Positions 28,112 through 36,844 of a stretch of DNA of 64,000 nucleotides are shown here, piece by piece (the stretch's first letter is position 1; every line of letters starts with the position of its first letter). A program made the position numbers and the translations under genes. Origin of the DNA: Campylobacterales bacterium (GTDB taxonomy: Bacteria > Campylobacterota > Campylobacteria > Campylobacterales > Sulfurimonadaceae). The DNA lies in NCBI GenBank assembly GCA_016938735.1, contig JAFGUB010000008.1, forward strand, positions 62,001 to 126,000, written 5' to 3'. Below the pieces are notes generated by a model. That model worked only from the letters and a program-made list of their open reading frames with translations, had not been told where the DNA came from and searched no databases.

Positions 28112-29355
28112 AGTATTTTCAAGCAACCGTTTTAGTCAAAGGCAAAAAAAACGTCTATGGACTCTACGCCGAAACCAAAAAAGAGGCGCAATACGCTGCC
28201 AAGATCAAATATCCCGGTATCGTTTTGAAAATCGTTGAGACCAAACCCCCGCTCGAAGAACAGTGGCGCCGTTTCAAAGAGAACTTCTCCAAAAACGCCA
28301 GAAAAAAGAAGCTCAAGCAAGACGCGCTCATCGCCGCGATCCGTCAGCTTGCGGTTATGGCCAATGCCGGTATCTCCATTCACGACTCACTCAAGGAGAT
28401 CGCAGACGCCACTACCGATAAAAACCTTCAAAACATTCTAACCAGCATTGCCGATGATATCAATGCCGGTTTAAGTATGTCTCAATCCATGGAAAACTAC
28501 CGTTTTCAACTAGGTAACTTAACCTTAGCGATGATTGAGCTTGGAGAGAAAACAGGTAATATGGCCAAATCCCTGCATAAACTGGCCGATATGCTTGAGG
28601 AGATCCGGCGTAATATCATCAAATTCAAAAAAGCGATGGCCTATCCGCGTAACGTTATGATTGCGATGGCGGTCGCTTTTACCATTCTGATCTCTTACGT
28701 CGTTCCACAGTTTAAGGCTATTTTCGAATCACTCAATGCCGAACTACCGATGCCGACCAAAATTCTGCTTTTTCTTGAGAATATCTTTAACAATTATGGC
28801 CCTTATGCCTTGGCGATTTTGATTGTCGGCGTGATGATCTTTCGCTATATGTTGCAACACTCCACCTCTTTTCGCTATGGATGGCATAAATTTTTGCTCA
28901 AAACGTACCTCATCAACAACATCATCATGTTTGCTACTCTAAGCCGATTCACTCTGGTCTTTTCGGAACTGGTACGCGCCGGTATCCCTATTGCCGAAGC
29001 GCTTGAGACGGCTATTGCCATGACCGACATCCTGCCGCTTAAAGAGAGGCTGCTGGGGGTGCGCTCTACCGTCGAAAAGGGGGGTGCACTTTACAAGGGG
29101 CTAGAAGATACAGGACTGTTTGAAAATATGATCATTCAGATGATCTCTGCCGGAGAATCCAGTGGCCAACTCGATGCAATGCTTGACAAGGTCAATGACT
29201 ATTATAAAATGCGCTTTGATGCCATTATCGACGGCCTCTCCGAGGCGATCGAGCCGATCATGCTCTTTATCATCGCGGCTATGGTCATTTTGCTCGCGCT
29301 GGGGATCTTCTTGCCGATGTGGGATATGGGCAACGCGGTTCAGGGACGCCGCTAG
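28108..29355 (+). CDS. GspF/PilC-type platform protein (MshG/CtsF)
   Basis: 415 residues with two T2SSF domains, LRQLAVMANAGISIHDSL-like near 80 and RFTLVFSELVRAGIPIAEALETA near 285, and three membrane helices (about 185, 235, 390). It is the inner-membrane platform for the assembly ATPase. It ends the operon and overlaps the convergent uvrD end by 4 bases; no pilin gene follows. Confidence 0.92.
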   Translation: MKYFQATVLVKGKKNVYGLYAETKKEAQYAAKIKYPGIVLKIVETKPPLEEQWRRFKENFSKNARKKKLKQDALIAAIRQLAVMANAGISIHDSLKEIADATTDKNLQNILTSIADDINAGLSMSQSMENYRFQLGNLTLAMIELGEKTGNMAKSLHKLADMLEEIRRNIIKFKKAMAYPRNVMIAMAVAFTILISYVVPQFKAIFESLNAELPMPTKILLFLENIFNNYGPYALAILIVGVMIFRYMLQHSTSFRYGWHKFLLKTYLINNIIMFATLSRFTLVFSELVRAGIPIAEALETAIAMTDILPLKERLLGVRSTVEKGGALYKGLEDTGLFENMIIQMISAGESSGQLDAMLDKVNDYYKMRFDAIIDGLSEAIEPIMLFIIAAMVILLALGIFLPMWDMGNAVQGRR

Positions 29356-31439
29356 TCTTCATCCTCACCCTTCTCTTCGCCTTTAGCGACGAGCATGGCA
29401 TAGACTTCATCTTTACTCAGCAATCCTGCCTCATACAAAAACTGCGACGCTAAGAAATCGCTCTTTTTAATCTTGTCATATTTGGCGTAACTCAGATACA
29501 AAATCTCTTTCGCCCGTGTCACTGCCACATAAAAAAGCCTCCGCTCCTCATCTAAACTACCGCCGCGACTCATCAGTTTGCGGTTGGGAAAACGTCCGTC
29601 CATCAGATCGATCACATAGACCTCTTCATACTCAAGCCCCTTGGAAGCGTGTATGCTTAGCAGATGTACCCCTTCGCCTTGGGTCAGATCTTGCGAACCC
29701 AAAATCATCGCATTCAAAAAACGCTCATGCTCTTTATAGGGCTTGGCCAACTCGGAAAGGACTTTTGTTTTACGCATAATGCGCTCATGTGCGGCGGTTT
29801 TGAGCGCCTCATCAATGGAGCCATTTTCGAGTTGTGCGCGTTTAGTGCAGAGCTGCTCCACGATATGTTGATAGAAGCGCGACTGCGCAATCCGCTCCAC
29901 CACATTTTGCGGTTTGGCGATGGCGGTGAGGGTCTGAAAGAGCAAGTAGCAGTCATAAAGATATTGCGCACCGTCTTTACTCAGTTTGGGATGTTTTAGT
30001 ACCGGATTTTTCATAAAGTTTGCATCAAATCCCAAAAGTGCAAATCGCCCGGCTGAACCCAGCTCGGCAAAATCATCAAAAAGTCCAAGCTGTTGATTAA
30101 GCTTGCGTTTTTCAAAGGGGTTGCTAATGGAGAGATCAGGCTTGTAGAGTCCGCGCAACATCGAACCTCCGCCCAGACGCTGCAAGGCCACAAAAAGCTC
30201 CTTGGCCACCGCGCTGCCCATCCCTTTAGCATACTCAAAGAGGTGGATAAAGGCCATCATGTCATGCTCATTGATAAGCAGGGTATAACAATCGAGCAGC
30301 GCTTTAACCTCTCTGGCATCAAAAAAGCTGGTTCCGCCCCTGCGCCGACAGGCAATCCCCTTTTCGCGCAGCGCCGCCTCGATCCCATCGGCTGAAGCGT
30401 TATTACGGAAGATTACGGCAATTTCATCATGCTTGGTTTGTGACGTACCGATCAACTCGGCGATCCCGTGGTACTGATCAAAAAGCTCCTCATACACCAA
30501 CAATTTTGGCGGTGCAGCTTCATGCGTGCGGGTCACTTCAAGCGATTTGGGGTAGATGCGCTCGTTGTAGGCGATGACACGATTGGCCAGTGAGAGAATC
30601 GGCACCGTCGAGCGGTAATTCTTTACCAGCGTATAGATCTGCGCATCGTCAAATTTTTTGGCAAAGGAGCCGATAATCGAAATATCGGCACCGTTAAAGG
30701 CGTAGATGCTCTGATCGTAATCCCCCACGCAAAAGAGTGAATCCGGGCGCATTGCATCGATGAGGGTGCCTTGAAGCGCATTGGTGTCTTGATACTCATC
30801 CACCAGCACCTCTTTATAGCCAAGGCTTACATGTAAACAAAGCGTGCGCATCTGCAGCAGCAGATCATTGAAGTTCAAAAAGCCGTAGGTGGTTTTGAGC
30901 TGCTCAAACTCTTCGACAATGTCGGCATAAATCAGGGCGTAGGGCTTGTGCTCCTCTTGCTTACATGTAACCCACGCTTCAAAATCGCCGGAGAGTTCTG
31001 TGTTCTGAAAAAAGGAGTAGAGATCATAAAGATAATTCGCCCCATAAGGTGGCACACTGTCGATCAGATGATCAAAAGAGCGCTTCTCATAAACGCTGCG
31101 AAAGAGGGTTTTGAGTTCGCGCTGCTGCTTGAGCACTACCTTGCCGTTGTGGCGCTTGAGCCAGCGGTAGCTCACGGCATGAAACGTACCCGCATCGATC
31201 GAAGCGGCCACCTCTTTACCAAAAAAGAGGGCCAGACGCTCGATCATCTCCTGCGCCGCCTTGTTGGTAAAGGTGAGCAGCAAAATCTCCTCCGCCTTAA
31301 TGCCATGCTGGAGCAGATAAGCGATGCGCCCGACAATCGTAGAGGTTTTGCCGGTTCCGGCGGAAGCAATAATGAGATTGTGTCCAAAGGGAGCCATCGC
31401 AGCGCGAAGCTGCTCGGTATTGAGTCGTGATAGCGGCAA
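29352..31439 (-). CDS. uvrD: UvrD/Rep/PcrA-family DNA helicase
   Basis: 695 residues, superfamily 1A: ASAGTGKTST (Walker A, 26-35), LLTFTNKAAQEM, VDEYQDTN, GDYDQSIYAFNGA, and LLSIHASKGLEYEEVYV near 600. It acts in repair and replication restart. The start is TTG at 31439 with AAGGAG five bases away, both inside a hairpin-forming region. Two TTACATGTAA copies 134 bp apart (30827, 30961) encode CLHVSLG and VTCKQEE. Confidence 0.93.
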   Translation of the reverse strand: MPLSRLNTEQLRAAMAPFGHNLIIASAGTGKTSTIVGRIAYLLQHGIKAEEILLLTFTNKAAQEMIERLALFFGKEVAASIDAGTFHAVSYRWLKRHNGKVVLKQQRELKTLFRSVYEKRSFDHLIDSVPPYGANYLYDLYSFFQNTELSGDFEAWVTCKQEEHKPYALIYADIVEEFEQLKTTYGFLNFNDLLLQMRTLCLHVSLGYKEVLVDEYQDTNALQGTLIDAMRPDSLFCVGDYDQSIYAFNGADISIIGSFAKKFDDAQIYTLVKNYRSTVPILSLANRVIAYNERIYPKSLEVTRTHEAAPPKLLVYEELFDQYHGIAELIGTSQTKHDEIAVIFRNNASADGIEAALREKGIACRRRGGTSFFDAREVKALLDCYTLLINEHDMMAFIHLFEYAKGMGSAVAKELFVALQRLGGGSMLRGLYKPDLSISNPFEKRKLNQQLGLFDDFAELGSAGRFALLGFDANFMKNPVLKHPKLSKDGAQYLYDCYLLFQTLTAIAKPQNVVERIAQSRFYQHIVEQLCTKRAQLENGSIDEALKTAAHERIMRKTKVLSELAKPYKEHERFLNAMILGSQDLTQGEGVHLLSIHASKGLEYEEVYVIDLMDGRFPNRKLMSRGGSLDEERRLFYVAVTRAKEILYLSYAKYDKIKKSDFLASQFLYEAGLLSKDEVYAMLVAKGEEKGEDED

Positions 31440-31469
31440 GGTACTCCTTGGTACCTTGGCCTAAGGTAC
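31438..31469 (-). promoter_or_regulatory. Competing hairpins over the uvrD ribosome site and start
   Basis: On the minus strand, GTACCTT (31469-31463), AAGGTAC (31457-31451) and GTACCTT (31444-31438) follow each other. The middle copy can pair with either flank. Pairing with the third would put AAGGA in the loop and the first two bases of the TTG start in the stem. The region lies between the fliW stop and uvrD. Confidence 0.4.
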
Positions 31470-31853
31470 TTACGGTCTAAAAGATTGAATCCTCTGCGCC
31501 ATTGAAAAATCGGGGTATGCCGAAGCTTTAAGCACCACTTGTGCCATCGTCTGATTGCCTTCATTGAAGATCAGCGGTGCGAGAAAATTGACGCAGGACA
31601 TGTCGAGAGGGTCTTGAACGACGACGATATTATATACCAGTAACTTTGAGTTTTCATCGATCTCCAGCAGCGCTTTGATCGCATAAGGGATCTCAAACGA
31701 ATACTCCCGCAAACTATAAGGGTTCACTAATGTAAACGCTATAGGAGCGTGATCGGGGTCACGCAAGGTCGCAAACATCTCATCGATCGGCTCCAACTCT
31801 GCCCGAACCATCTGCTCAAAGCCCAAAATCTCGGATTTAACTTCGTATATCAT
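31470..31853 (-). CDS. fliW: Flagellar assembly factor FliW
   Basis: 127 residues of the FliW family: EILGFEQMVRAELEPIDEMFATL at the start, then FTLVNPYSLREYSFEIP and the C-terminal LKASAYPDFSMAQRI. FliW binds flagellin and antagonises the translational regulator CsrA. Start ATG at 31853, divergent from valS. Upstream and co-directional with uvrD, a neighbour with no obvious functional tie. Confidence 0.88.
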   Translation of the reverse strand: MIYEVKSEILGFEQMVRAELEPIDEMFATLRDPDHAPIAFTLVNPYSLREYSFEIPYAIKALLEIDENSKLLVYNIVVVQDPLDMSCVNFLAPLIFNEGNQTMAQVVLKASAYPDFSMAQRIQSFRP

Positions 31854-31899
31854 GACCGCTCCTTAGTTGTAATTCATGACCATTTTACATCCCCTTGGC

Positions 31900-31905
31900 T
31901 ATAAT
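31900..31905 (+). promoter_or_regulatory. -10 element of valS
   Basis: GGCTATAATC contains a perfect TATAAT 37 bp before the valS ATG. No conventional -35 is present. Confidence 0.45.
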
Positions 31906-31941
31906 CGCGCTAATTTTTCGCCAAAAAAGGCCATAGTTATC

Positions 31942-34563
31942 ATGAGTTCCAAAACTACCTTCGAACCCAAAGCGATCGAAGCCGCCTACTACCCCATCTG
32001 GGAAGAGCGCGGCTACTTTGAGCTTGACGCCAACGCCGACATCCAAAAAGAGGGGGCGCACTTCGCCATCATGCTCCCACCGCCCAACGTCACGGGCAGT
32101 CTGCACATCGGCCACGCCCTCAACCACACCCTCATCGACATCATCACCCGCTACAAACGTATGGACGGGTACAAAACCCTCTGGCAACCCGGCACCGATC
32201 ACGCCGGTATCGCCACGCAAAACGTCGTCGAAAAGCAGCTGCTTGCTGAGGGAAGCAGTAAAGAGGCACTGGGGCGTGAAGCCTTTTTGGAGCGCGTCTG
32301 GAAGTGGAAAGCGCACAGCGGCGGCACCATTGTCGGCCAAATGCGCCGTCTTGGAGTCTCACCCGCATGGAGCCGTGAGCGCTTCACGATGGATGAGGGG
32401 CTCAAAAACTCCGTGCGCGAAGCCTTTGTGCATCTCTACAACGAAGGGATCATCGTTCGGGGCAACTATATGGTCAACTGGTGTACCCACGATGGAGCGC
32501 TCTCGGACATCGAGGTAGAGTACGAAGAGAAACAAGGCGCGCTCTATCATATCCGTTATCCGCTCACCCAAGGCGGTCATATCGTGGTAGCCACCACCCG
32601 CCCCGAGACCTATTTCGGCGACACGGCGGTGATGGTACACCCCGAAGATGAGCGCTACACCCACCTCATCGGTCAAAGCGTGCGCTTGCCGCTGACAGAG
32701 CGCGAAATCCCCGTGATCGCCAATGCACACGTTGATATGAGCTTTGGAACCGGCGTGGTCAAAGTCACCCCCGCGCACGATCCCAACGACTACGAAGTGG
32801 GCAAACGCCACGATCTGGAGTTCATTACCGTATTTGATGAATCGGGCATCCTCAACGACTACGCCGGAAGCTTCAAAGGGCTAGAGCGCCTTGAGGCGCG
32901 CGGCAAAATCGTCGCTGCACTTGAAGCGGCAGGATTTATGGAGAAGATCGAACCGCACACCCACCAAGTCGGCACCTGCTACCGCTGCCGCAACATCGTC
33001 GAGCCTTACATCTCGCGCCAGTGGTTCGTGCGCAGCGAAGTAGCCAAAAAATCGATCCAAAAGACCAACGAAGGCGCGGCCCAATTCTTCCCTTCCCACT
33101 GGATCAACAGCTACAACGCCTGGATGGGCGATCTGCGCGACTGGTGTATCTCGCGCCAGCTCTGGTGGGGACACCGTATCCCCGTCTTTTACTGCGACGA
33201 CTGCGGCCATGAGTGGGCCAGCCGCGATGAGCACCCCGCAGCCTGCCCCAAATGCGCCTCACACGCCTTCACCCAAGACCCCGATGTACTGGACACCTGG
33301 TTTAGCTCCGCGCTTTGGCCCTTTTCCACGCTGGGCTGGGGCAATGAGGGCGCATCCAACGCGCACTACGGCGCAGAGGACATGCGCACTTTTTATCCCA
33401 ATAGCCTGATGATCACCGGCTTCGACATTCTCTTTTTCTGGGTGGCGCGGATGATGATGATGGGTGAGCACCTCATCGGCGAACTTCCGTTTAAAGACAT
33501 CTATCTACACGCACTGGTACGCGACGAACACGGCCAGAAGATGAGCAAATCACGCGGCAACGTCATCGATCCGCTGGAGATGATCGAAGAGTACAGCGCC
33601 GACGCGCTGCGCTTCACCCTTGCTAGCCTCGCGGCGCAAGGGCGCGATATTCGTCTGAGCCGCGACAAGCTAGAGCAGAGCCGCAACTTCACCAACAAGC
33701 TCTTCAACGCCTCGAAGTTTTTACTGATGAACGCCTCGGAGTTTCCTGATCTTGGCGGTTTTTGCGTCGAAACGCCGCTGGGCAAGTTTATGCTCTCACG
33801 CCTCAACGTCGCCACCCAAAACGTCCGCGAAGCGATTGAGAGCTACCGTTTCAACGACGCCGCAACCCTCCTCTATCGCTTCTTGTGGAGCGAGTTTTGC
33901 GACTGGGGGATCGAACTTTCCAAAGCCTCCAAGGAGTCGATCATCGAACTGGGGGCCATCTTTAAAGAGGCGATGAAACTGCTGCACCCCTTTATGCCTT
34001 TTATCAGCGAATGTTTGTACCATGAGCTCTCCAACACCGCGCTTGAAGAGGGTGCGGGTTCGATCATGATCCTGCCCTACCCGCACAAAACCAAGCGCCG
34101 CGACAAAGAGGAGCGCCTTTTTGAGGTGATCCAAGACGCCATCGTCTCCATCCGCCGCGCCAAAACCCTCATCGATCTGGGCAACCAAAAGATCGCACTG
34201 GCTTTTGTCAAGGCCGAAGGGATCGATGAAGCCCTCGCCAAAGCCTTTATCGAACGGCTCGCCAAAGTCGAAGAGGTACGCTTTACATGTAACAAGGTCG
34301 AAAACGCCATCAGTGATATCGGTGAGCATGTGGAGGTCTATCTACCTACCGAGTCGATCGATCTTTCGCCCATTATCGCGCGGCTTAGCAAGCAGCTAGA
34401 AAAGAGCGAAAAAGAGGCGCAAAAACTCGAAAATATGCTCTCCAACGAGCGCTTCGTCGCCAATGCGCAGCCCCAAGTGATCGAAAAAAGCCGCGCAAAA
34501 CTCGCCGATGCGCAGAGTAAAATCGCGGCGATCCAAGAGCAACTCAAAGCACTCGGCGCGTAA
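31942..34563 (+). CDS. valS: Valyl-tRNA synthetase
   Basis: 873 residues from ATG 31942; an in-frame ATG at 31876 lies upstream of the -10 box and is rejected. HIGH motif is SLHIGHALNHT near 46, the editing domain has TTRPETYFGDTAV, KMSKS is GQKMSKSRGNVIDP near 525, and a C-terminal coiled coil spans 800-873. Charges tRNA-Val. TTACATGTAA at 34283 encodes FTCNK in the linker before the coiled coil. Confidence 0.97.
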   Translation: MSSKTTFEPKAIEAAYYPIWEERGYFELDANADIQKEGAHFAIMLPPPNVTGSLHIGHALNHTLIDIITRYKRMDGYKTLWQPGTDHAGIATQNVVEKQLLAEGSSKEALGREAFLERVWKWKAHSGGTIVGQMRRLGVSPAWSRERFTMDEGLKNSVREAFVHLYNEGIIVRGNYMVNWCTHDGALSDIEVEYEEKQGALYHIRYPLTQGGHIVVATTRPETYFGDTAVMVHPEDERYTHLIGQSVRLPLTEREIPVIANAHVDMSFGTGVVKVTPAHDPNDYEVGKRHDLEFITVFDESGILNDYAGSFKGLERLEARGKIVAALEAAGFMEKIEPHTHQVGTCYRCRNIVEPYISRQWFVRSEVAKKSIQKTNEGAAQFFPSHWINSYNAWMGDLRDWCISRQLWWGHRIPVFYCDDCGHEWASRDEHPAACPKCASHAFTQDPDVLDTWFSSALWPFSTLGWGNEGASNAHYGAEDMRTFYPNSLMITGFDILFFWVARMMMMGEHLIGELPFKDIYLHALVRDEHGQKMSKSRGNVIDPLEMIEEYSADALRFTLASLAAQGRDIRLSRDKLEQSRNFTNKLFNASKFLLMNASEFPDLGGFCVETPLGKFMLSRLNVATQNVREAIESYRFNDAATLLYRFLWSEFCDWGIELSKASKESIIELGAIFKEAMKLLHPFMPFISECLYHELSNTALEEGAGSIMILPYPHKTKRRDKEERLFEVIQDAIVSIRRAKTLIDLGNQKIALAFVKAEGIDEALAKAFIERLAKVEEVRFTCNKVENAISDIGEHVEVYLPTESIDLSPIIARLSKQLEKSEKEAQKLENMLSNERFVANAQPQVIEKSRAKLADAQSKIAAIQEQLKALGA

Positions 34564-34620
34564 CCGCCCTGAAACCGAATCGTCACCGCCAAGCAATCGC
34601 TTGATGTTAGAGTGGTACTC

Positions 34621-34740
34621 ATGAAACAGACATCACTCTTTAGCATCGGCGCGTTACTGGATCTTTTGGGCAAGAAGTTTTTCAAGTTCACCTATCTTGA
34701 TTACGAAGACGATTTTGTTTTGGCACCTAAACTCAGATAG
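34621..34740 (+). CDS. Possible 39-residue small protein
   Basis: A short frame, MKQTSLFSIGALLDLLGKKF then an acidic end, between valS and the GNAT gene. Amphipathic first half. The ribosome site is weak (GAGTGG). No family recognised; it may not be expressed. The stop codon's last base begins the 18-bp palindrome at 34740-34757. Confidence 0.3.
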   Translation: MKQTSLFSIGALLDLLGKKFFKFTYLDYEDDFVLAPKLR

Positions 34741-34768
34741 CCCTTACATGTAAGGGCGGGAGCAGCCC

Positions 34769-35191
34769 TTGCAAATCCGCCAAATGAATCTACAGGAGCT
34801 TGACTCGGCCTTCGGGCTGATCGCTCTACTACATCCCGATCTAAGCTTCGAGCAGTTTGAGTCGCGCATCTACGCGATGCGCGATCAAAACCTGCAACTC
34901 CATGCCATCTACGAACATGACACCCCCATTTGCATCGCGCTCTCATGCGTGCTCATCAGCGTGCGTCTGGGGCATTACTGGCATCTTTTTGATCTGATCA
35001 CCCATCCGCAGTGGCGTTTTCGCGGCTACGGCAAAGCGATGCTGGGCTATCTGCGCGATCAAGCCAGAGTGCTGGGGTGTGAACATTTTGTGATCGAGAG
35101 TGCGAACGCTTCAATGGAGGCGCTGCTGATGTTTGAAAAAGAGGGATTTGAAGAGGCGCCGCCGATGCTGATCGGCTCGCCTTACATGTAG
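34769..35191 (+). CDS. GNAT-family N-acetyltransferase
   Basis: 140 residues from TTG 34769 with GGGAG seven bases before; ATG 34784 is the alternative. The acetyl-CoA loop is HPQWRFRGYGKAML near residues 85-98, followed by CEHFVIESANASMEALLMFEKEGFEE, the usual GNAT motif B. Substrate unknown. Its stop codon TAG is the last part of a one-mismatch palindrome, so the protein ends PYM. Confidence 0.82.
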   Translation: MQIRQMNLQELDSAFGLIALLHPDLSFEQFESRIYAMRDQNLQLHAIYEHDTPICIALSCVLISVRLGHYWHLFDLITHPQWRFRGYGKAMLGYLRDQARVLGCEHFVIESANASMEALLMFEKEGFEEAPPMLIGSPYM

Positions 35192-35207
35192 ACTACTTGA
35201 GTGCACC

Positions 35208-35618
35208 TTAGAGCAGTTTCATGACGCTATCGCCGCCGCTGCCTTTGACGTACTCCAAGATGATGGGCACAAACTGCGAAATCATTCCCGCATCCAGCCC
35301 CAACGCACCAAACTGTGACGCAAGCGAAGCCAAGCCCGCCTTTTCGCCCAAGCCCGAAGCAAGTGCGCCTAACCCGCCGCCGCTTTTAGGTGCAGCGCCC
35401 AGCAGTGAACCGATATCGGGAATCGCCGAAGCGACCTGCGCATACTCCTCTTTGCCCAAATTGCCCTTGGCGTATTTGAGCAGCGTTCCCGCCCCACCGT
35501 TTGCCTGTTTCTCGCTCACACCGAGCTGATCCATCAGCATAGAGCTCAATGAAGAGGCCTGTGCACTCAAAGACAAAAAGAGCAGCGACATCAGCGTCAC
35601 GATCCATTTTTTCATCAC
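35208..35618 (-). CDS. Exported DUF2780-like protein
   Basis: 136 residues with a signal peptide ending LSAQA (about 1-21). The mature part, MDQLGVSEKQANGGAGTLLKYAKGNL, then SGGGLGALASGL and LGLDAGMISQFVPIILEYV, is the pattern of DUF2780 proteins. Function unknown. TTACATGTAA is 10 bp upstream of the start, near the ribosome site. Confidence 0.75.
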   Translation of the reverse strand: MMKKWIVTLMSLLFLSLSAQASSLSSMLMDQLGVSEKQANGGAGTLLKYAKGNLGKEEYAQVASAIPDIGSLLGAAPKSGGGLGALASGLGEKAGLASLASQFGALGLDAGMISQFVPIILEYVKGSGGDSVMKLL

Positions 35619-35658
35619 GATTTCTCCTTACATGTAAATTTGGCGTACTATAGCAGAC

Positions 35659-35928
35659 TTAAGGACTCTTTTTGGTGAGTTTGTAGATGAAACTAAAAAG
35701 CTCCGCGACGGCTTTATAGAGATTTTCGGGGACTTCACGGTCTAACTCTATTTTACTCAGCAGCTCCACCAGATCGGCATCTTCCTTGATGGGCAGATCG
35801 TGCTCTTTAGCGGTTTTGATGATTTGAGCGGCCACTTCGCCTTTGCCTTTGGCGACCACGCGCGGCGCGTTTTCGCGCACAGTGTCGTAGCGTAGGGCAA
35901 CCGCTTTTTTGATCTTCTCTTCACTCAT
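35659..35928 (-). CDS. FlhB C-terminal-domain-like protein (FlhX type)
   Basis: 89 residues that match only the cytoplasmic tail of FlhB/YscU: KKAVALRYDTVRENAPRVVAKGKGEVAAQIIKTAKEHDLPI, with the central NPTH autocleavage motif absent. In Campylobacter a small FlhB paralogue (FlhX) can partly replace the cleaved FlhB tail in export switching. ATGA overlap with the FliK-like gene upstream supports a flagellar role. Confidence 0.85.
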   Translation of the reverse strand: MSEEKIKKAVALRYDTVRENAPRVVAKGKGEVAAQIIKTAKEHDLPIKEDADLVELLSKIELDREVPENLYKAVAELFSFIYKLTKKSP

Positions 35929-36815
35929 ACCCGCACCTCAAATCCCGCGCTAGGTAGCTCCGCCTCGCTCTCCTCTTTGGGCATGGCAAAAAGCCGCACT
36001 TCGCCCAGATCAAGCCCCGCCGCTCCAAAAGCGCCGCGCAGTTGCCCCAGCGCTTCACGCACGCTTTGCTTAAACGTGTCGTTATCGCAAAAAAGGTGCA
36101 AAGTGATCTGATTCTCATCATAAAGCATCAGCCGCAAACGCACCGCGCCTATCTCTTTGAGCGTCAAGGCGATATCGCAGTAGGTGCGCTTGCCTTTTTT
36201 GATGAGCAGATGCCCCTCTTCAAGCGCATCCCACTCAAAAGGAACATACAGCGCACTGCCTTGCTGCAGATAAGAGAGCAGCTGAAAGTACTCGATCTGC
36301 AGCAACAGCTTCTCCGCCAGACGGCTCGCCTCTCCCCCCGATACTCCAAGCGCAGCGCCGGCTTTGAGCAGCGCCGCTTTCATATCTTTGACGATCTCAC
36401 CCGCTTCTAGGGCGCGTGCCAGCTTGGATTCAAAAAAGATGCCCGATTGCTCAATCTGCTTTTTGAGCAGCGCCGCGCCGCTGTTTTGGAGGCTGTGTCG
36501 AAAAGATTCTAGGATTTTTCGCGTTTGGGGGTCTAGGTTTTTGGTATCGGGGTGCTCTAAAAGCCTTGCCAGATCGTTGCCGAAACTGCCCATCTCTTTA
36601 AACACCGCCGTGTTTTTGAGCATCTCCAGTAGCAGGGTTGTGGTGCCGCTCGTTTTGGCTTCGCCAAAGAGTGAAGCGACCAGCGCCCTTAAACCGCCCT
36701 GAGCCTGTAATGCCTCGCGCTGCTGCGGCGTGGCGTCGCGCAGAACGGTTTCAAGCGCCCTGTTGGTTTGGGGCGATAGAAGCGTATGTCGGGTCTCGGC
36801 GGAAATCTGCATCAT
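35925..36815 (-). CDS. FliK-like flagellar hook-length protein
   Basis: 296 residues. Helical N-terminal two-thirds and a C-terminal domain (about 180-275: YVPFEWDALEEGHLLIKKGK, then GAVRLRLMLYDENQITLHLFC) of the FliK C-terminal type. The same FliK-like/FlhB-tail gene pair occurs in Campylobacter. It probably takes part in export substrate switching. The two Met codons at the start are both possible. Confidence 0.65.
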   Translation of the reverse strand: MMQISAETRHTLLSPQTNRALETVLRDATPQQREALQAQGGLRALVASLFGEAKTSGTTTLLLEMLKNTAVFKEMGSFGNDLARLLEHPDTKNLDPQTRKILESFRHSLQNSGAALLKKQIEQSGIFFESKLARALEAGEIVKDMKAALLKAGAALGVSGGEASRLAEKLLLQIEYFQLLSYLQQGSALYVPFEWDALEEGHLLIKKGKRTYCDIALTLKEIGAVRLRLMLYDENQITLHLFCDNDTFKQSVREALGQLRGAFGAAGLDLGEVRLFAMPKEESEAELPSAGFEVRV

Positions 36816-36844
36816 GGCGCACAGTATACCACGATGCGCACAGA

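Noticed and set aside
31876-31941. Upstream in-frame ATG of valS
   Set aside because: It lies before the TATAAT at 31900 and the extra residues do not resemble ValRS; ATG 31942 begins the conserved part.
34740-34757. 18-bp perfect palindrome as a transcription terminator
   Set aside because: No T-run on either strand and no loop; it is an extended copy of the dispersed palindrome.
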